From: Mycobacterium paraseoulense
GTDB lineage: Bacteria > Actinomycetota > Actinomycetes > Mycobacteriales > Mycobacteriaceae
DNA: 64,000 nt
Reading direction: 5' to 3'
Assembly (NCBI RefSeq): GCF_010731655.1
Contig: NZ_AP022619.1
Coordinates: 186,001-250,000 of the forward strand
Within the stretch, counting starts at the first letter, position 1, and the number at the start of each line of letters is the position of its first letter. The notes under the pieces are model-generated. The model did no database searches. It saw only the letters and a program-made list of their open reading frames with translations, and had not been told where the DNA came from. Shown one piece after another: positions 1 to 9,080 of the stretch. The translations under genes and the position numbers were made by a program.

Positions 1-2
1 AG

Positions 3-671
3 GGCACCGACGTGGTGGGTTCGTTGGTGGTGTTCGAGGATGGCCTGCCGCGCAAGTCGGACTACCGCCACTTCGGGATCCGCGAAGCCGCGGGTCAGGG
101 ACGCTCCGACGACGTCGCCTCGATCGCCGAGGTGACCCGCCGCCGGTTCGCGCGCCACCTGAGCGAACAGAGCGACCCGAATATGCTTACGCCCGAAGGG
201 AAATCGCGCCGGTTTGCCTATCCGCCGAATCTCTACGTCGTCGACGGTGGCGCGCCGCAGGTCAACGCGGCCAGCGCCGTGCTGGAAGACCTGGGCATCA
301 CCGACGTCGCGGTGATCGGCCTGGCCAAGCGGCTGGAAGAGATATGGGTGCCGTCCGAGCCGGATCCGGTCATCATGCCGCGCAACAGCGAGGGCCTCTA
401 TCTGCTGCAACGGATTCGTGACGAGGCGCACCGGTTCGCCATCACCTACCATCGCAGCAAGCGATCCAAGCGAATGACCGCCTCGGCGCTGGATTCGGTG
501 CCAGGATTGGGGGAGCATCGCCGCAAGGCGCTGGTAACCCATTTCGGATCGATAGCCCGCCTCAAGGAGGCCACCGTCGACCAGATCACGGCCGTTCCCG
601 GTATCGGGGTGGCCACCGCCACCGCCGTCCTGGAGGCGTTGCGGCCCGAGCAGCCCGCGGAAGCCGAATGA
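3..671 (+). CDS. uvrC: UvrABC excinuclease subunit C, C-terminal part (5' end cut by window)
   Basis: UvrC makes both incisions around bulky DNA lesions in nucleotide excision repair, acting with UvrA and UvrB. Only the last 222 residues lie in the window. They include the RNase H-like 5'-incision domain, recognised from the [10 protein letters not shown] segment, the [10 protein letters not shown] strand and the [10 protein letters not shown] segment. A terminal double helix-hairpin-helix DNA-binding domain follows, with the repeats [16 protein letters not shown] and [15 protein letters not shown]. The stop overlaps the rapZ start by 4 bp, so the two are translationally coupled. The start codon lies upstream of the window. 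Identity is secure from the domain pattern and the rapZ-cuvA-whiA neighbours. Confidence 0.97.
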   Translation, partial: GTDVVGSLVVFEDGLPRKSDYRHFGIREAAGQGRSDDVASIAEVTRRRFARHLSEQSDPNMLTPEGKSRRFAYPPNLYVVDGGAPQVNAASAVLEDLGITDVAVIGLAKRLEEIWVPSEPDPVIMPRNSEGLYLLQRIRDEAHRFAITYHRSKRSKRMTASALDSVPGLGEHRRKALVTHFGSIARLKEATVDQITAVPGIGVATATAVLEALRPEQPAEAE

Positions 672-1585
672 CGGGTGAGTTGGCGGAGGGCCGCCCGGTG
701 GATGCCCGTCCGGACGACGGGGGCGGCATCGACGTCGTGCTGGTGACCGGATTGTCCGGCGCCGGGCGGGGTACCGCCGCCAAGGTGCTCGAGGACCTCG
801 GCTGGTACGTGGCCGACAACCTGCCGCCGCAGCTGATCACCCGCATGGTCGATTTCGGGCTGGCCGCCGGTTCGCGGATCACCCAGCTGGCGGTGGTGAT
901 GGACGTGCGCTCGCGCGGCTTCACCGGTGACCTCGACGAGGTGCGCAACGAGCTGGCCACCCGCAACATCAGGCCGCGCGTCGTCTTCATGGAGGCATCC
1001 GACGACATGCTGGTGCGCCGCTACGAACAGAACCGCCGCAGCCACCCCCTGCAGGGCGACCAGACCCTGGCCGAGGGCATTGCCGCCGAGCGCCGGATGC
1101 TGGCCCCGGTGCGCGCCACCGCCGACTTGATCATCGACACGTCGACGCTGTCGGTGCGCGGCCTGCGGGAGAGCATCGAGCGCGCGTTCGGCGGCGACAC
1201 CAGCACGTCGATCAGCGTCACGGTCGAATCGTTCGGCTTCAAGTACGGCCTGCCGATGGACGCCGACATGGTGATGGACGTACGGTTCCTGCCCAACCCG
1301 CACTGGGTCGACGAGCTGCGTCCGCTCACCGGGCAGGACCCGGCGGTCAGCGAGTACGTGTTGAGCCAGCCCGGCGCCGCGGATTTCCTGGAGGCCTACC
1401 ATCGGTTGCTGTCTCTGGTCGTCGACGGTTACCGCCGGGAGGGCAAGCGCTACATGACGGTCGCCATCGGCTGCACCGGCGGCAAGCATCGCAGCGTCGC
1501 GATCGCCGAGGCGCTGATGGGGCTGCTGAAGGGCAATCCCCAATTGTCGGTGCGGGTGCTGCATCGGGATCTGGGCCGCGAATGA
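668..1585 (+). CDS. rapZ: RNase adapter RapZ / YvcJ-type nucleotide-binding protein
   Basis: This is a 305-residue member of the RapZ/YvcJ family, counterpart of Rv1421. In Escherichia coli RapZ guides RNase E to the GlmZ small RNA; the actinobacterial role is less clear, but the genes bind and hydrolyse nucleotides. The N-terminal P-loop reads GLSGAGRGT (about residues 28-36), with arginine where a Walker A lysine is usual. The C-terminal RapZ domain carries [15 protein letters not shown] near residue 270. ATG at 668 overlaps the uvrC stop (ATGA), and its own stop overlaps cuvA in the same way. The uvrC-rapZ-cuvA-whiA order is conserved in actinobacteria. Confidence 0.95.
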   Translation: MTGELAEGRPVDARPDDGGGIDVVLVTGLSGAGRGTAAKVLEDLGWYVADNLPPQLITRMVDFGLAAGSRITQLAVVMDVRSRGFTGDLDEVRNELATRNIRPRVVFMEASDDMLVRRYEQNRRSHPLQGDQTLAEGIAAERRMLAPVRATADLIIDTSTLSVRGLRESIERAFGGDTSTSISVTVESFGFKYGLPMDADMVMDVRFLPNPHWVDELRPLTGQDPAVSEYVLSQPGAADFLEAYHRLLSLVVDGYRREGKRYMTVAIGCTGGKHRSVAIAEALMGLLKGNPQLSVRVLHRDLGRE

Positions 1586-2658
1586 GCGCGCCGACGAATC
1601 AGGGCATCGTCGCGCTCGGCGGGGGACACGGCCTGTACGCGACGCTGTCCGCCGCACGCCGGCTGACGCCCCATGTCACCGCCGTGGTGACCGTCGCCGA
1701 CGACGGCGGTTCCTCGGGGCGGCTGCGCAGCGAACTCGATGTGGTGCCGCCCGGCGATCTGCGAATGGCGTTGGCGGCCTTGGCGTCCGACAGCCCGCAC
1801 GGGCGGTTGTGGGCGACCATCCTGCAGCACCGGTTCGGTGGCAACGGAGCGTTGGCCGGGCATCCGATCGGCAACCTGATGCTCGCCGGGCTGTCCGAGG
1901 TGCTGGCCGATCCGGTGGCCGCGCTCGACGAGCTCGGCCGCATCCTCGGTGTCAAGGGCCGGGTGCTGCCGATGTGTCCGATCGCGCTGCAGATCGAGGC
2001 CGACGTGTCCGGCCTGGAGACCGATCCGCGGATGTTCCGGCTGATTCGCGGCCAGGTGGCGGTCGCCACCACGCCGGGCAAGGTGCGGCGGGTGCGGCTG
2101 CTGCCGTCTGACCCCCCGGCGACCCGGCAGGCCGTCGACGCCATCATGGCCGCCGACCTGGTGGTGCTGGGCCCCGGCTCGTGGTTCACCAGCGTGATCC
2201 CGCACGTGCTGGTGCCGGGACTGGCGGCGGCGCTGCGGGCCACCACCGCCCGCCGCGCGCTGGTGCTCAATCTGGTGGCCGAGCCGGGGGAAACGGCGGG
2301 CTTCTCCGTCGAGCGGCATCTGCACGTGTTGGCCCAGCACGCACCGGGTTTCACCGTGCACGACATCATCATCGACGCCGAGCGCGTGCCCGGCGAGCGC
2401 GAGCGGGAGCACCTGCGCCGCACCGCGACGCTGCTTTCGGCCGAGGTCCACTTCGCCGACGTGGCCCGACCTGGTACACCTTTACATGACCCGGGCAAGC
2501 TCGCGGCGGCCCTGGACGGGGTCCGGGCGGCCCGCAAGGGTCCGGGAGCGCCCCCGGTTACGGCCACCGCGGATATCCGGGTCGAGGGTGCAAGCCCACA
2601 GCCCGGTGGCAATGGACCGGCCGGCAGCGGACCAAGGGGTGACGACGCGTGGCGATGA
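1582..2658 (+). CDS. cuvA: YvcK/CuvA family protein (uridine diphosphate-sugar binding, cell-wall homeostasis)
   Basis: A 358-residue homologue of Bacillus YvcK and M. tuberculosis CuvA (Rv1422). The family binds UDP-sugars and is needed for normal peptidoglycan synthesis and morphology on gluconeogenic carbon sources. The N-terminus has the diagnostic [15 protein letters not shown] loop, followed by [13 protein letters not shown] and [13 protein letters not shown] central [15 protein letters not shown] motif closes the Rossmann-like fold. The last 45 or so residues are a Pro/Gly-rich tail, probably disordered. ATG at 1582 overlaps the rapZ stop by 4 bp, and the 3' end overlaps whiA by 10 bp. 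Confidence 0.94.
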   Translation: MSAPTNQGIVALGGGHGLYATLSAARRLTPHVTAVVTVADDGGSSGRLRSELDVVPPGDLRMALAALASDSPHGRLWATILQHRFGGNGALAGHPIGNLMLAGLSEVLADPVAALDELGRILGVKGRVLPMCPIALQIEADVSGLETDPRMFRLIRGQVAVATTPGKVRRVRLLPSDPPATRQAVDAIMAADLVVLGPGSWFTSVIPHVLVPGLAAALRATTARRALVLNLVAEPGETAGFSVERHLHVLAQHAPGFTVHDIIIDAERVPGEREREHLRRTATLLSAEVHFADVARPGTPLHDPGKLAAALDGVRAARKGPGAPPVTATADIRVEGASPQPGGNGPAGSGPRGDDAWR

Positions 2659-3632
2659 CGACCGAAGTCAAGGACGAGCTCAGCCGCCTGGTCGTGAAGT
2701 CGGTGAGTGCGCGTCGCGCCGAAGTGACGTCCCTGCTGAGGTTCGCCGGCGGGTTGCACATCGTCGGCGGGCGCGTGGTGGTGGAGGCCGAGGTGGACCT
2801 GGGCAACGTCGCGCGGCGGCTGCGCAAGGACATCTTCGAGCTGTACGGCTACAACGCCGTCGTGCATGTGTTGTCCGCCAGCGGGATTCGCAAGACCACT
2901 CGCTACGTGTTGCGGGTCGCCAACGACGGCGAGGCGCTGGCCCGCCAGACCGGGCTGCTCGACAACCGCGGACGCCCGGTGCGCGGTCTGCCCGCCCAGG
3001 TCGTGGGCGGCAGCATCGCCGACGCCGAAGCCGCGTGGCGCGGAGCCTTCCTGGCGCACGGGTCGCTGACCGAGCCGGGACGCTCGTCGGCGTTGGAGGT
3101 CAGCTGCCCCGGCCCCGAGGCGGCGCTCGCCTTGGTGGGCGCCGCGCGCCGGCTCGGGGTCAGCGCGAAGGCCCGCGAGGTCCGGGGCGCCGACCGGGTG
3201 GTGGTGCGTGACGGTGAGGCGATCGGCGCGCTGCTGACCCGGATGGGCGCCCAGGACACCCGGCTCATCTGGGAGGAGCGCCGGATGCGCCGCGAGGTCC
3301 GGGCGACGGCCAACCGGCTGGCCAACTTCGATGACGCCAACCTGCGCCGCTCGGCGCGGGCCGCGGTCGCGGCCGCCGCCCGGGTGGAACGCGCGCTGGA
3401 GATTCTCGGCGACACCGTCCCCGACCACCTGGCCTCGGCCGGCAAGTTGCGCGTCGAGCACCGGCAGGCCTCGCTGGAGGAGCTGGGCCGGCTCGCCGAC
3501 CCGCCGATGACGAAAGACGCTGTCGCGGGCCGCATTCGGCGGCTGCTGTCGATGGCCGACCGCAAGGCGAAAATCGAGGGCATCCCGGACACCGAATCGG
3601 CGGTGACACCGGATCTGCTGGAAGACGCGTAA
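2649..3632 (+). CDS. whiA: Sporulation/division transcription factor WhiA
   Basis: A 327-residue WhiA, counterpart of Rv1423. WhiA combines an N-terminal LAGLIDADG homing-endonuclease-like fold without catalytic residues and a C-terminal helix-turn-helix. In Streptomyces it works with WhiB in developmental cell division. The N-terminus [13 protein letters not shown], the middle [20 protein letters not shown], and the C-terminal HTH segment [22 protein letters not shown] are typical. GTG at 2649 gives the usual MAMTTEVK start; ATG at 2655 is an alternative. It overlaps cuvA. The next gene starts only about 50 bp downstream, so the M. tuberculosis neighbour Rv1424c is not present here. Confidence 0.96.
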   Translation: MAMTTEVKDELSRLVVKSVSARRAEVTSLLRFAGGLHIVGGRVVVEAEVDLGNVARRLRKDIFELYGYNAVVHVLSASGIRKTTRYVLRVANDGEALARQTGLLDNRGRPVRGLPAQVVGGSIADAEAAWRGAFLAHGSLTEPGRSSALEVSCPGPEAALALVGAARRLGVSAKAREVRGADRVVVRDGEAIGALLTRMGAQDTRLIWEERRMRREVRATANRLANFDDANLRRSARAAVAAAARVERALEILGDTVPDHLASAGKLRVEHRQASLEELGRLADPPMTKDAVAGRIRRLLSMADRKAKIEGIPDTESAVTPDLLEDA

Positions 3633-3685
3633 CCGGTCGCGTCATTTGCTGGTCGCAACGGGTGGGTGGGGGATACGGTCGGATG

Positions 3686-5074
3686 ATGAAACGGCTTTCG
3701 AGCGTTGACGCGGCGTTCTGGTCGGCCGAAACCGCGGGCTGGCATATGCATGTGGGCGCACTGGCGATTTGCGACCCGAAGGATTCGCCCGAGTACAGCT
3801 TCGAGCGGCTCCGCGAACTCATCATCGAGCGCCTGCCCGAGCTGCCGCAGCTGCGGTGGCGGGTCACCGGTGCGCCGCTCGGGCTGGACCGACCGTGGTT
3901 CGTCGAAGACGAGGAATTGGACATCGACTTCCACATCCGGCACATCGCGGTCCCGTCGCCCGGCGGCCGCCGCGAACTCGAGGAGCTGGTGGGCCGGCTG
4001 ATGTCCTACAAGCTGGACCGTGCCCGGCCATTGTGGGAGATGTGGGTCATCGAGGGCGTCGAGGGCGGCCGGGTCGCGTCGCTGACCAAGATGCACCACG
4101 CCATCGTCGACGGCGTTTCCGGTGCCGGCCTGGGTGAAATCTTGTTGGACGTCACGCCGGAACCGCGCCCGGCGCAACAGGAAACGGTCGGATCACTGGT
4201 GGGCTCGCGGATTCCGGGCATAGAACGGCGGGCGGTGGGCGCGCTCATCAACGTCGGTGTCAAGACGCCCTTCCGCATCGCCAGGCTCGTGGAGCAGACG
4301 GTGCGCCAGCAGATCGCCGCGCTGGGTGTGAGCGACCGGCCCCCGCGGTACTTCGAAGCGCCCAAGACCCGGTTCAACGCGTCCGTGTCCCCGCATCGGC
4401 GGATCACCGGCTGCCGTGTCGAGCTGGCCCGTGCCAAGGCGGTCAAGGACGCTTACGGCGTCAAGCTCAACGACGTCGTGTTGGCGCTGGTGTCCGGCGC
4501 CGCGCGCGAATATCTGCAGAAGCGGGGCGAGCTGCCCGCCAAACCGCTCATCGCGCAGATCCCCGTCTCCACCCGCACCGACGACGACAAGGACGACGTC
4601 GGCAACAAGGTGAGTTCGATGACCGTGTCGCTGGCCACCGACATCGAGGATCCCGCCGAGCGGCTGCGGGCCATCCACGAAAGCACCCAGAACGCCAAGC
4701 TGATGGCCAAGGCATTGTCGGCGCACCAGATCATGGGCCTGACCGAGACCACGCCCCCGGGGTTGCTGCAGCTGGCCGCGCGGGCTTACACGGCCAGTGG
4801 GCTGTCGCGAAATCTGGCTCCCATCAACCTTGTTGTCTCCAATGTGCCGGGTCCGCCGTTCCCGTTGTACATGGCCGGCGCCAAACTGGATTCGCTGGTT
4901 CCGCTCGGGCCGCCCGTCATGGACGTCGCTCTGAACATCACCTGCTTCTCCTACACCGACTATCTGGACTTCGGCTTCGTGACGACGCCCGAGGTGGCCA
5001 ACGACATCGACGACATGGCCGACCGCATCGAGCCGGCGCTCACCGAGCTCGAGAAGGCGGCCGCGGGGGAGTGA
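3686..5074 (+). CDS. Wax ester synthase / diacylglycerol acyltransferase (WS/DGAT) family
   Basis: A 462-residue WS/DGAT enzyme closely matching Rv1425. The family joins acyl-CoA to diacylglycerol or a fatty alcohol to form triacylglycerol or wax ester storage lipid at the membrane. The catalytic HHAIVDG motif (HHxxxDG) is intact at about residues 137-143. The C-terminal region contains [19 protein letters not shown], another family hallmark. ATG at 3686 gives the usual [11 protein letters not shown] start; ATG at 3683 and GTG at 3662 are in frame. The gene marks the conserved left edge of the accessory oxygenase region that follows. Substrate preference cannot be read from sequence. Confidence 0.92.
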   Translation: MKRLSSVDAAFWSAETAGWHMHVGALAICDPKDSPEYSFERLRELIIERLPELPQLRWRVTGAPLGLDRPWFVEDEELDIDFHIRHIAVPSPGGRRELEELVGRLMSYKLDRARPLWEMWVIEGVEGGRVASLTKMHHAIVDGVSGAGLGEILLDVTPEPRPAQQETVGSLVGSRIPGIERRAVGALINVGVKTPFRIARLVEQTVRQQIAALGVSDRPPRYFEAPKTRFNASVSPHRRITGCRVELARAKAVKDAYGVKLNDVVLALVSGAAREYLQKRGELPAKPLIAQIPVSTRTDDDKDDVGNKVSSMTVSLATDIEDPAERLRAIHESTQNAKLMAKALSAHQIMGLTETTPPGLLQLAARAYTASGLSRNLAPINLVVSNVPGPPFPLYMAGAKLDSLVPLGPPVMDVALNITCFSYTDYLDFGFVTTPEVANDIDDMADRIEPALTELEKAAAGE

Positions 5075-5199
5075 GCGGGTCGACCGTCGCGTAGCCGAGA
5101 CGATCGGCGGCGGCCGCCGGCTCGGCATTCGCGAGGCAATTCGCGCGGTACAGCTATGGGACTTTAGGCCCTAGCTGCGATTTGGCCTGTGGCCATACT

Positions 5200-5213
5200 T
5201 GGAACAAGTTACA
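5200..5213. promoter_or_regulatory. KstR-type operator upstream of the hsaA-like gene
   Basis: TGGAACAAGTTACA matches every fixed position of the mycobacterial KstR consensus TnnAACnnGTTnnA. KstR is the TetR-family repressor of the cholesterol regulon and is released by early cholesterol-CoA metabolites. The site lies about 100 bp upstream of the hsaA-like GTG start. Five of the seven symmetric pairs match. Function is inferred from the motif and from the steroid-catabolic gene it precedes. Confidence 0.8.
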
Positions 5214-5316
5214 GATCAGCCTTTACCGCTTCTGTACAGCAAAAACAATGAAATACTTGACCGATGTTGCAACGTGCTCTAGTGAGGTGCTCGGTGCGCA
5301 TGTCAGGAGGTAAGCA

Positions 5317-6501
5317 GTGACGTCCCTTCGACAAGTTGACGCCCAGTCCGTGTTGGCCGCCGTCGACGATCTGCTGCCCAAGCTGCGGCAGCGGGCAGAG
5401 GAGACCGAGGAGCTGCGGCGGCTGCCGGATTCCACAGTCAGCGAGCTGCAGGAAATCGGCTTCTTCCGGCTGCTGCAGCCCGCGCAGTGGGGCGGGATGC
5501 AGTGCGACCCGACGGCGTTTTTCGAGGCCGTCCGGCGCCTGGCCAGTGCGTGCGGGTCCACCGGCTGGGTGGCATCGATCCTGGGCGTGCACAACTGGCA
5601 CGCGGCACAGTTCGACCAGCGGGCTCAACAAGACGTGTGGGGCGAGGACGCCAACGTACGCATCTCCTCGTCATATGCCCCGATGGGCGCCGGTCAGGTG
5701 GTCGACGGTGGTTATCTGGTGAACGGCTCGTGGAACTGGTCGTCGGGGTGCGACCACGCCACGTGGACCTTCGTCGGTGGCCCGGTGATCAAAGACGGCC
5801 AGCCGGTCGACTTCGGCAGCTTCCTGATCCCGAACAGTGATTACCGCATCGACGACGTCTGGCATGTTGTCGGCCTGAAGGGCACCGGCAGCAACACCCT
5901 GGTCGTCAAGGACGTCTTCGTGCCCCGGCACCGGTTCCTGTCCTACCAGTCGATGAACGAGGGCACCGCACCCGGCCTGGCGGCCAACACCGACCCCGTC
6001 TACAAAATGCCATGGGGCACTATGCATCCCACCACGATCACCGCCCCCATCGTCGGGATGGCCTACGGCGCCTACGAATCCCACGTCGAGCATCAAGGCA
6101 GGCGGGTGCGCGCGGCGTTCGCCGGCGAGAAGTCCAAAGACGACCCCTTCGCCAAGGTGCGTATCGCCGAGGCGGCCAGCGATATCGACGCCGCGTGGCG
6201 ACAGCTGATGGGCAACGTCGGCGACGAGTACTCGTGTCTGGTGGCGGGCCGCGAGGTCCCGTTCGACCTGCGGACCCGGGCCCGTCGCGACCAGGTGCGC
6301 GCCACCGCTCGCGCGGTCGCCTCGATCGACCGGTTGTTCGACGCCTCGGGCGCCACCTCGCTGGCCAACAGCGCCCCGCTGCAACGGTTCTGGCGCGACG
6401 CGCACGCCGGCCGTGTGCACGCCGCCAACGATCCCGAGCGGGCCTACTTGATTTTCGGCAACCACGAATTCGGGCTGCCACCCGCCGACACGATGGTCTA
6501 A
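5317..6501 (+). CDS. HsaA-like flavin-dependent 3-HSA monooxygenase, oxygenase component (paralogue)
   Basis: A 394-residue acyl-CoA-dehydrogenase-fold monooxygenase. It resembles HsaA (Rv3570c) along its whole length, for example in LLQPAQWGGMQCDP, ISSSYAPMGAG, NGSWNWSSGCDHA and MPWGTMHPTTITAPIVGMAYGA (read as shorter pieces). HsaA uses reduced FMN from HsaB to hydroxylate 3-HSA at C4 before ring-A cleavage in cholesterol breakdown. No HsaB reductase gene is nearby, so reduced flavin must come from elsewhere. GTG at 5317 follows a strong AGGAGG ribosome site. It lies 33 bp upstream of the CYP125-like gene. The canonical hsaA lies in the hsaACDB cluster of mycobacteria, so this is probably a second copy, perhaps for another steroid. 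Confidence 0.9.
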   Translation: MTSLRQVDAQSVLAAVDDLLPKLRQRAEETEELRRLPDSTVSELQEIGFFRLLQPAQWGGMQCDPTAFFEAVRRLASACGSTGWVASILGVHNWHAAQFDQRAQQDVWGEDANVRISSSYAPMGAGQVVDGGYLVNGSWNWSSGCDHATWTFVGGPVIKDGQPVDFGSFLIPNSDYRIDDVWHVVGLKGTGSNTLVVKDVFVPRHRFLSYQSMNEGTAPGLAANTDPVYKMPWGTMHPTTITAPIVGMAYGAYESHVEHQGRRVRAAFAGEKSKDDPFAKVRIAEAASDIDAAWRQLMGNVGDEYSCLVAGREVPFDLRTRARRDQVRATARAVASIDRLFDASGATSLANSAPLQRFWRDAHAGRVHAANDPERAYLIFGNHEFGLPPADTMV

Positions 6502-6534
6502 TTCACCGAGGTCTGACTCGCAGAGGAGCCACCG

Positions 6535-7785
6535 ATGACCTGCCCTCACCTTCCCCCCGGCTTCGACCCGACCGACCCGGACATCTACGCCGAGCGCCTT
6601 CCCGTCGAGGAGCTCGCCGAACTTCGCCGCAACGCACCCATTTGGTGGTGCGACCAGCCCATCGGCAAGGGCGGCTTCAACGACGGCGGCTTCTGGGTGG
6701 TGACGAAACATAAAGACGTGAAGGAGGTTTCGCGGCGCAACGACGTCTTCTCCAGCTGGCTCAACGGCGCCATTCCGCGCTTCGCCGACGACATGAGCCG
6801 CGAAGACATCGACTTACAACGGTTCGTGCTGCTCAACATGGACCCGCCGCACCACACCCGGCTGCGCAGGATCATCTCCCGCGGTTTCACGCCGCGTGCG
6901 ATCGGGCGGCTGCGTGACGAGCTCAACGAGCGGGCGCAGGCCATCGCCAAGGCGGCCGTCGCAGCGGCTTCCGGTGATTTCGTGGAGCAGGTCGCCTGCG
7001 AACTGCCGTTGCAGGCCATCGCCGGGCTGCTCGGCGTGCCGCAGGAGGACCGCGGCAAGCTGTTCCGGTGGTCCAATGAGATGACCGGCGCCGAGGATCC
7101 GGAGTACGCGGATGTCGATCCCAAGGCGTCATCGGCGGAGGTGCTGGCCTACGCGATGAAGATGGCCGAGGTGAAGACCGAAAACCCCGGCGACGACATC
7201 GTTTCCGCGCTGCTGCAGGCCGACATCGACGGCGAGAAGCTCTCCGACGACGAGTTCGGGTTTTTCGTGATGATGCTGGCGGTCGCCGGTAACGAGACCA
7301 CCCGCAATTCGATCACCCAGGGCATGATGGCGTTCGCCCACTTTCCCGATCAGTGGGAGCTGTACAAGAAGGAGCGCCCGGAGACCGCGGCAGACGAGAT
7401 CGTCCGGTGGGCCACCCCGGTTACCGCATTCCAGCGCACCGCCAAGCAGGACACCGAGCTGTCGGGGGTGACGATCAAGGAGGGCCAGCGGGTGTTGATG
7501 TTCTACCGCTCGGCCAACTTCGACGAGGACGTCTTCACCGACCCGTTCGCATTCGACATCTTGCGTAACCCCAACCCGCACGTTGGATTTGGCGGCACCG
7601 GCGAGCACTACTGCATCGGGGCCAACCTGGCCAAGCTGACGATCAACCTCATGTTCAACGCCATCGCGGACCACATGCCCGACGTCACGCCCATCGCAAA
7701 ACCGGAACGGATCCGGTCGGGGTGGCTCAACGGCATCAAGCACTGGCAGGTCGACTACACCGGCAAGTGTCCGGTCGCGCACTGA
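6535..7785 (+). CDS. Cytochrome P450 of the CYP125 family (steroid C26/C27 oxidase paralogue)
   Basis: A 416-residue P450 resembling CYP125A1 (Rv3545c) throughout. CYP125A1 oxidises the terminal side-chain carbon of cholesterol and cholestenone to start side-chain degradation. Visible landmarks are the I-helix AGNETTRN (about 251-258), the ExxR pair E288/R291 and the haem loop FGGTGEHYCIGANLA with ligand C360. The C-terminus WLNGIKHWQVDYTGKCPVAH is a CYP125 signature. Compared with CYP125A1 the N-terminus is shorter. ATG at 6535 follows AGAGGAG. It probably forms an operon with the hsaA-like gene and converges on the kshA-like gene with 7 bp between stops. Ferredoxin and reductase are not encoded nearby. 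Confidence 0.93.
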   Translation: MTCPHLPPGFDPTDPDIYAERLPVEELAELRRNAPIWWCDQPIGKGGFNDGGFWVVTKHKDVKEVSRRNDVFSSWLNGAIPRFADDMSREDIDLQRFVLLNMDPPHHTRLRRIISRGFTPRAIGRLRDELNERAQAIAKAAVAAASGDFVEQVACELPLQAIAGLLGVPQEDRGKLFRWSNEMTGAEDPEYADVDPKASSAEVLAYAMKMAEVKTENPGDDIVSALLQADIDGEKLSDDEFGFFVMMLAVAGNETTRNSITQGMMAFAHFPDQWELYKKERPETAADEIVRWATPVTAFQRTAKQDTELSGVTIKEGQRVLMFYRSANFDEDVFTDPFAFDILRNPNPHVGFGGTGEHYCIGANLAKLTINLMFNAIADHMPDVTPIAKPERIRSGWLNGIKHWQVDYTGKCPVAH

Positions 7786-7792
7786 CGCCCTG

Positions 7793-8938
7793 TTATTGGG
7801 GCTGCTCGACCTTGGGCCGCAGGTTCTCTGCGACCTCGGTCTGCCAATGCCTGTTGGCCGCGGTGGTGTCGACCTCGTACTCGAAGCGGTCGGTCATCTG
7901 CGGCGTCACGTCGGCCGCATCCACATAGAACTGCTGATACCAGCGGCGCAGCTGATAGACCGGGCCGTCTTCCTCTACCAGCAACGGGTTTTCGATCCGG
8001 GTTTTGTGCTTCCAGATCTCGACGTCCTGCAAGAAGCCCATGCTGACGCCCTCGGTGAACGCTTTCGACAAGTTGTCAGTGGCGGCCGCGTCCATGCCCT
8101 CGGGCTTTTTCACGATAATGCCCCACTGCAGCATGAAGGAGTTCTGCGTGACGGGGTAGTGGCAGTTGACGAGGATCGACTCGACTTTGTAGCCGCCGTA
8201 ACTGTTGTGCAGCCAGTTGATCATGAACGACGGGCCGAAGTAGGAGGCCTCGGAGTCTAGCTTTTGTTCACCGGTGTAGTGCGAACCGCCGAGCAGCACG
8301 TCGGGCCGGCCGACCGTGCTGAGGTATTGCGAAGCGATATGGCCCTCGAAGACGTTCTTGAAGTACGTCGGGAAGCCGTAGTGGATGTAGAAGAAATGCG
8401 CCATGTCGACGATGTTGTCCACGATCTCGCGGCAGTTCGAACCCTCGATCAGCTCACTGCGCCAACGCCAATCGGTCCATTCGGCGCTGGTGGCCTCGGG
8501 AATGTCGGGGATCTGTAAATCCGGTGACGGCGGGTTGCCCTCGGGGTCGTGCCAGACGAATAACAGACCGTTGTGCACCTCGGTAGGCCACGAGCGGGTG
8601 CGTGCCATGCGGGGTGTGCGCTTGGCGTACGGCACCTGCTTGCACCCGCCGTCGCCGCCCCACCGCCAGTCGTGAAACGGGCACGCGACGTTATCGCCCT
8701 TGACCGTGCCCTGCGACAGGTCCCCGCCCATGTGCCGGCAGTACGCGTCGAGGACGTGTAGCTTCTTTTCGGTGTCGGCGAAGACGACGAGTTTCGTGCC
8801 GAAGATGTGGACCGGGTGAGGTTCGCCGTCGAGGAAGTCCCTGGCCACGCCCAGGCAATGCCAGCCGCGGGCAAACCGGGTCGGCAACGTCCCAACGTCG
8901 ATCTCTCGGACGCCGACCCCAGCGGTATCGATACTCAC
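7793..8938 (-). CDS. KshA-like 3-ketosteroid 9-alpha-hydroxylase, Rieske oxygenase component (paralogue)
   Basis: A 381-residue Rieske non-haem iron oxygenase matching KshA (Rv3526). KshA with reductase KshB hydroxylates C9 of 3-ketosteroids, which opens ring B once ring A is dehydrogenated. The Rieske ligands C67, H69, C86 and H89 (CRH and CPFHDW) are intact. So are the mononuclear iron residues D178, H181 and H186 in NIVDMAHFFYIHYGFP. GTG at 8938 follows GGAGG at good spacing. A KstR-type operator sits 31 bp upstream. No KshB is encoded nearby. Because mycobacteria have a core kshA in the cholesterol cluster, this is best read as an extra copy with altered substrate range, which is inference. 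Confidence 0.92.
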   Translation of the reverse strand: MSIDTAGVGVREIDVGTLPTRFARGWHCLGVARDFLDGEPHPVHIFGTKLVVFADTEKKLHVLDAYCRHMGGDLSQGTVKGDNVACPFHDWRWGGDGGCKQVPYAKRTPRMARTRSWPTEVHNGLLFVWHDPEGNPPSPDLQIPDIPEATSAEWTDWRWRSELIEGSNCREIVDNIVDMAHFFYIHYGFPTYFKNVFEGHIASQYLSTVGRPDVLLGGSHYTGEQKLDSEASYFGPSFMINWLHNSYGGYKVESILVNCHYPVTQNSFMLQWGIIVKKPEGMDAAATDNLSKAFTEGVSMGFLQDVEIWKHKTRIENPLLVEEDGPVYQLRRWYQQFYVDAADVTPQMTDRFEYEVDTTAANRHWQTEVAENLRPKVEQPQ

Positions 8939-8969
8939 TTCACGCCTCCAGTCGCTCCGTAGGCAGAAC

Positions 8970-8983
8970 TAGAACACGTTATA
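8970..8983. promoter_or_regulatory. KstR-type operator upstream of the kshA-like gene
   Basis: TAGAACACGTTATA matches all fixed positions of the KstR consensus TnnAACnnGTTnnA. It is the core of a wider 20-bp palindrome (8967-8986) in which 8 of 10 base pairs are symmetric. It lies 31 bp from the kshA-like GTG, where repressor binding would block the promoter or transcription start. Confidence 0.85.
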
Positions 8984-9080
8984 GTTTCCACTCGTCGCCC
9001 CGAGAAGAATGCAGGCAAAAGCCACTACATATGTGACTTATTGCCCTAGTGGGATGGGGCGTGCTGCGCCATCGCTGACG

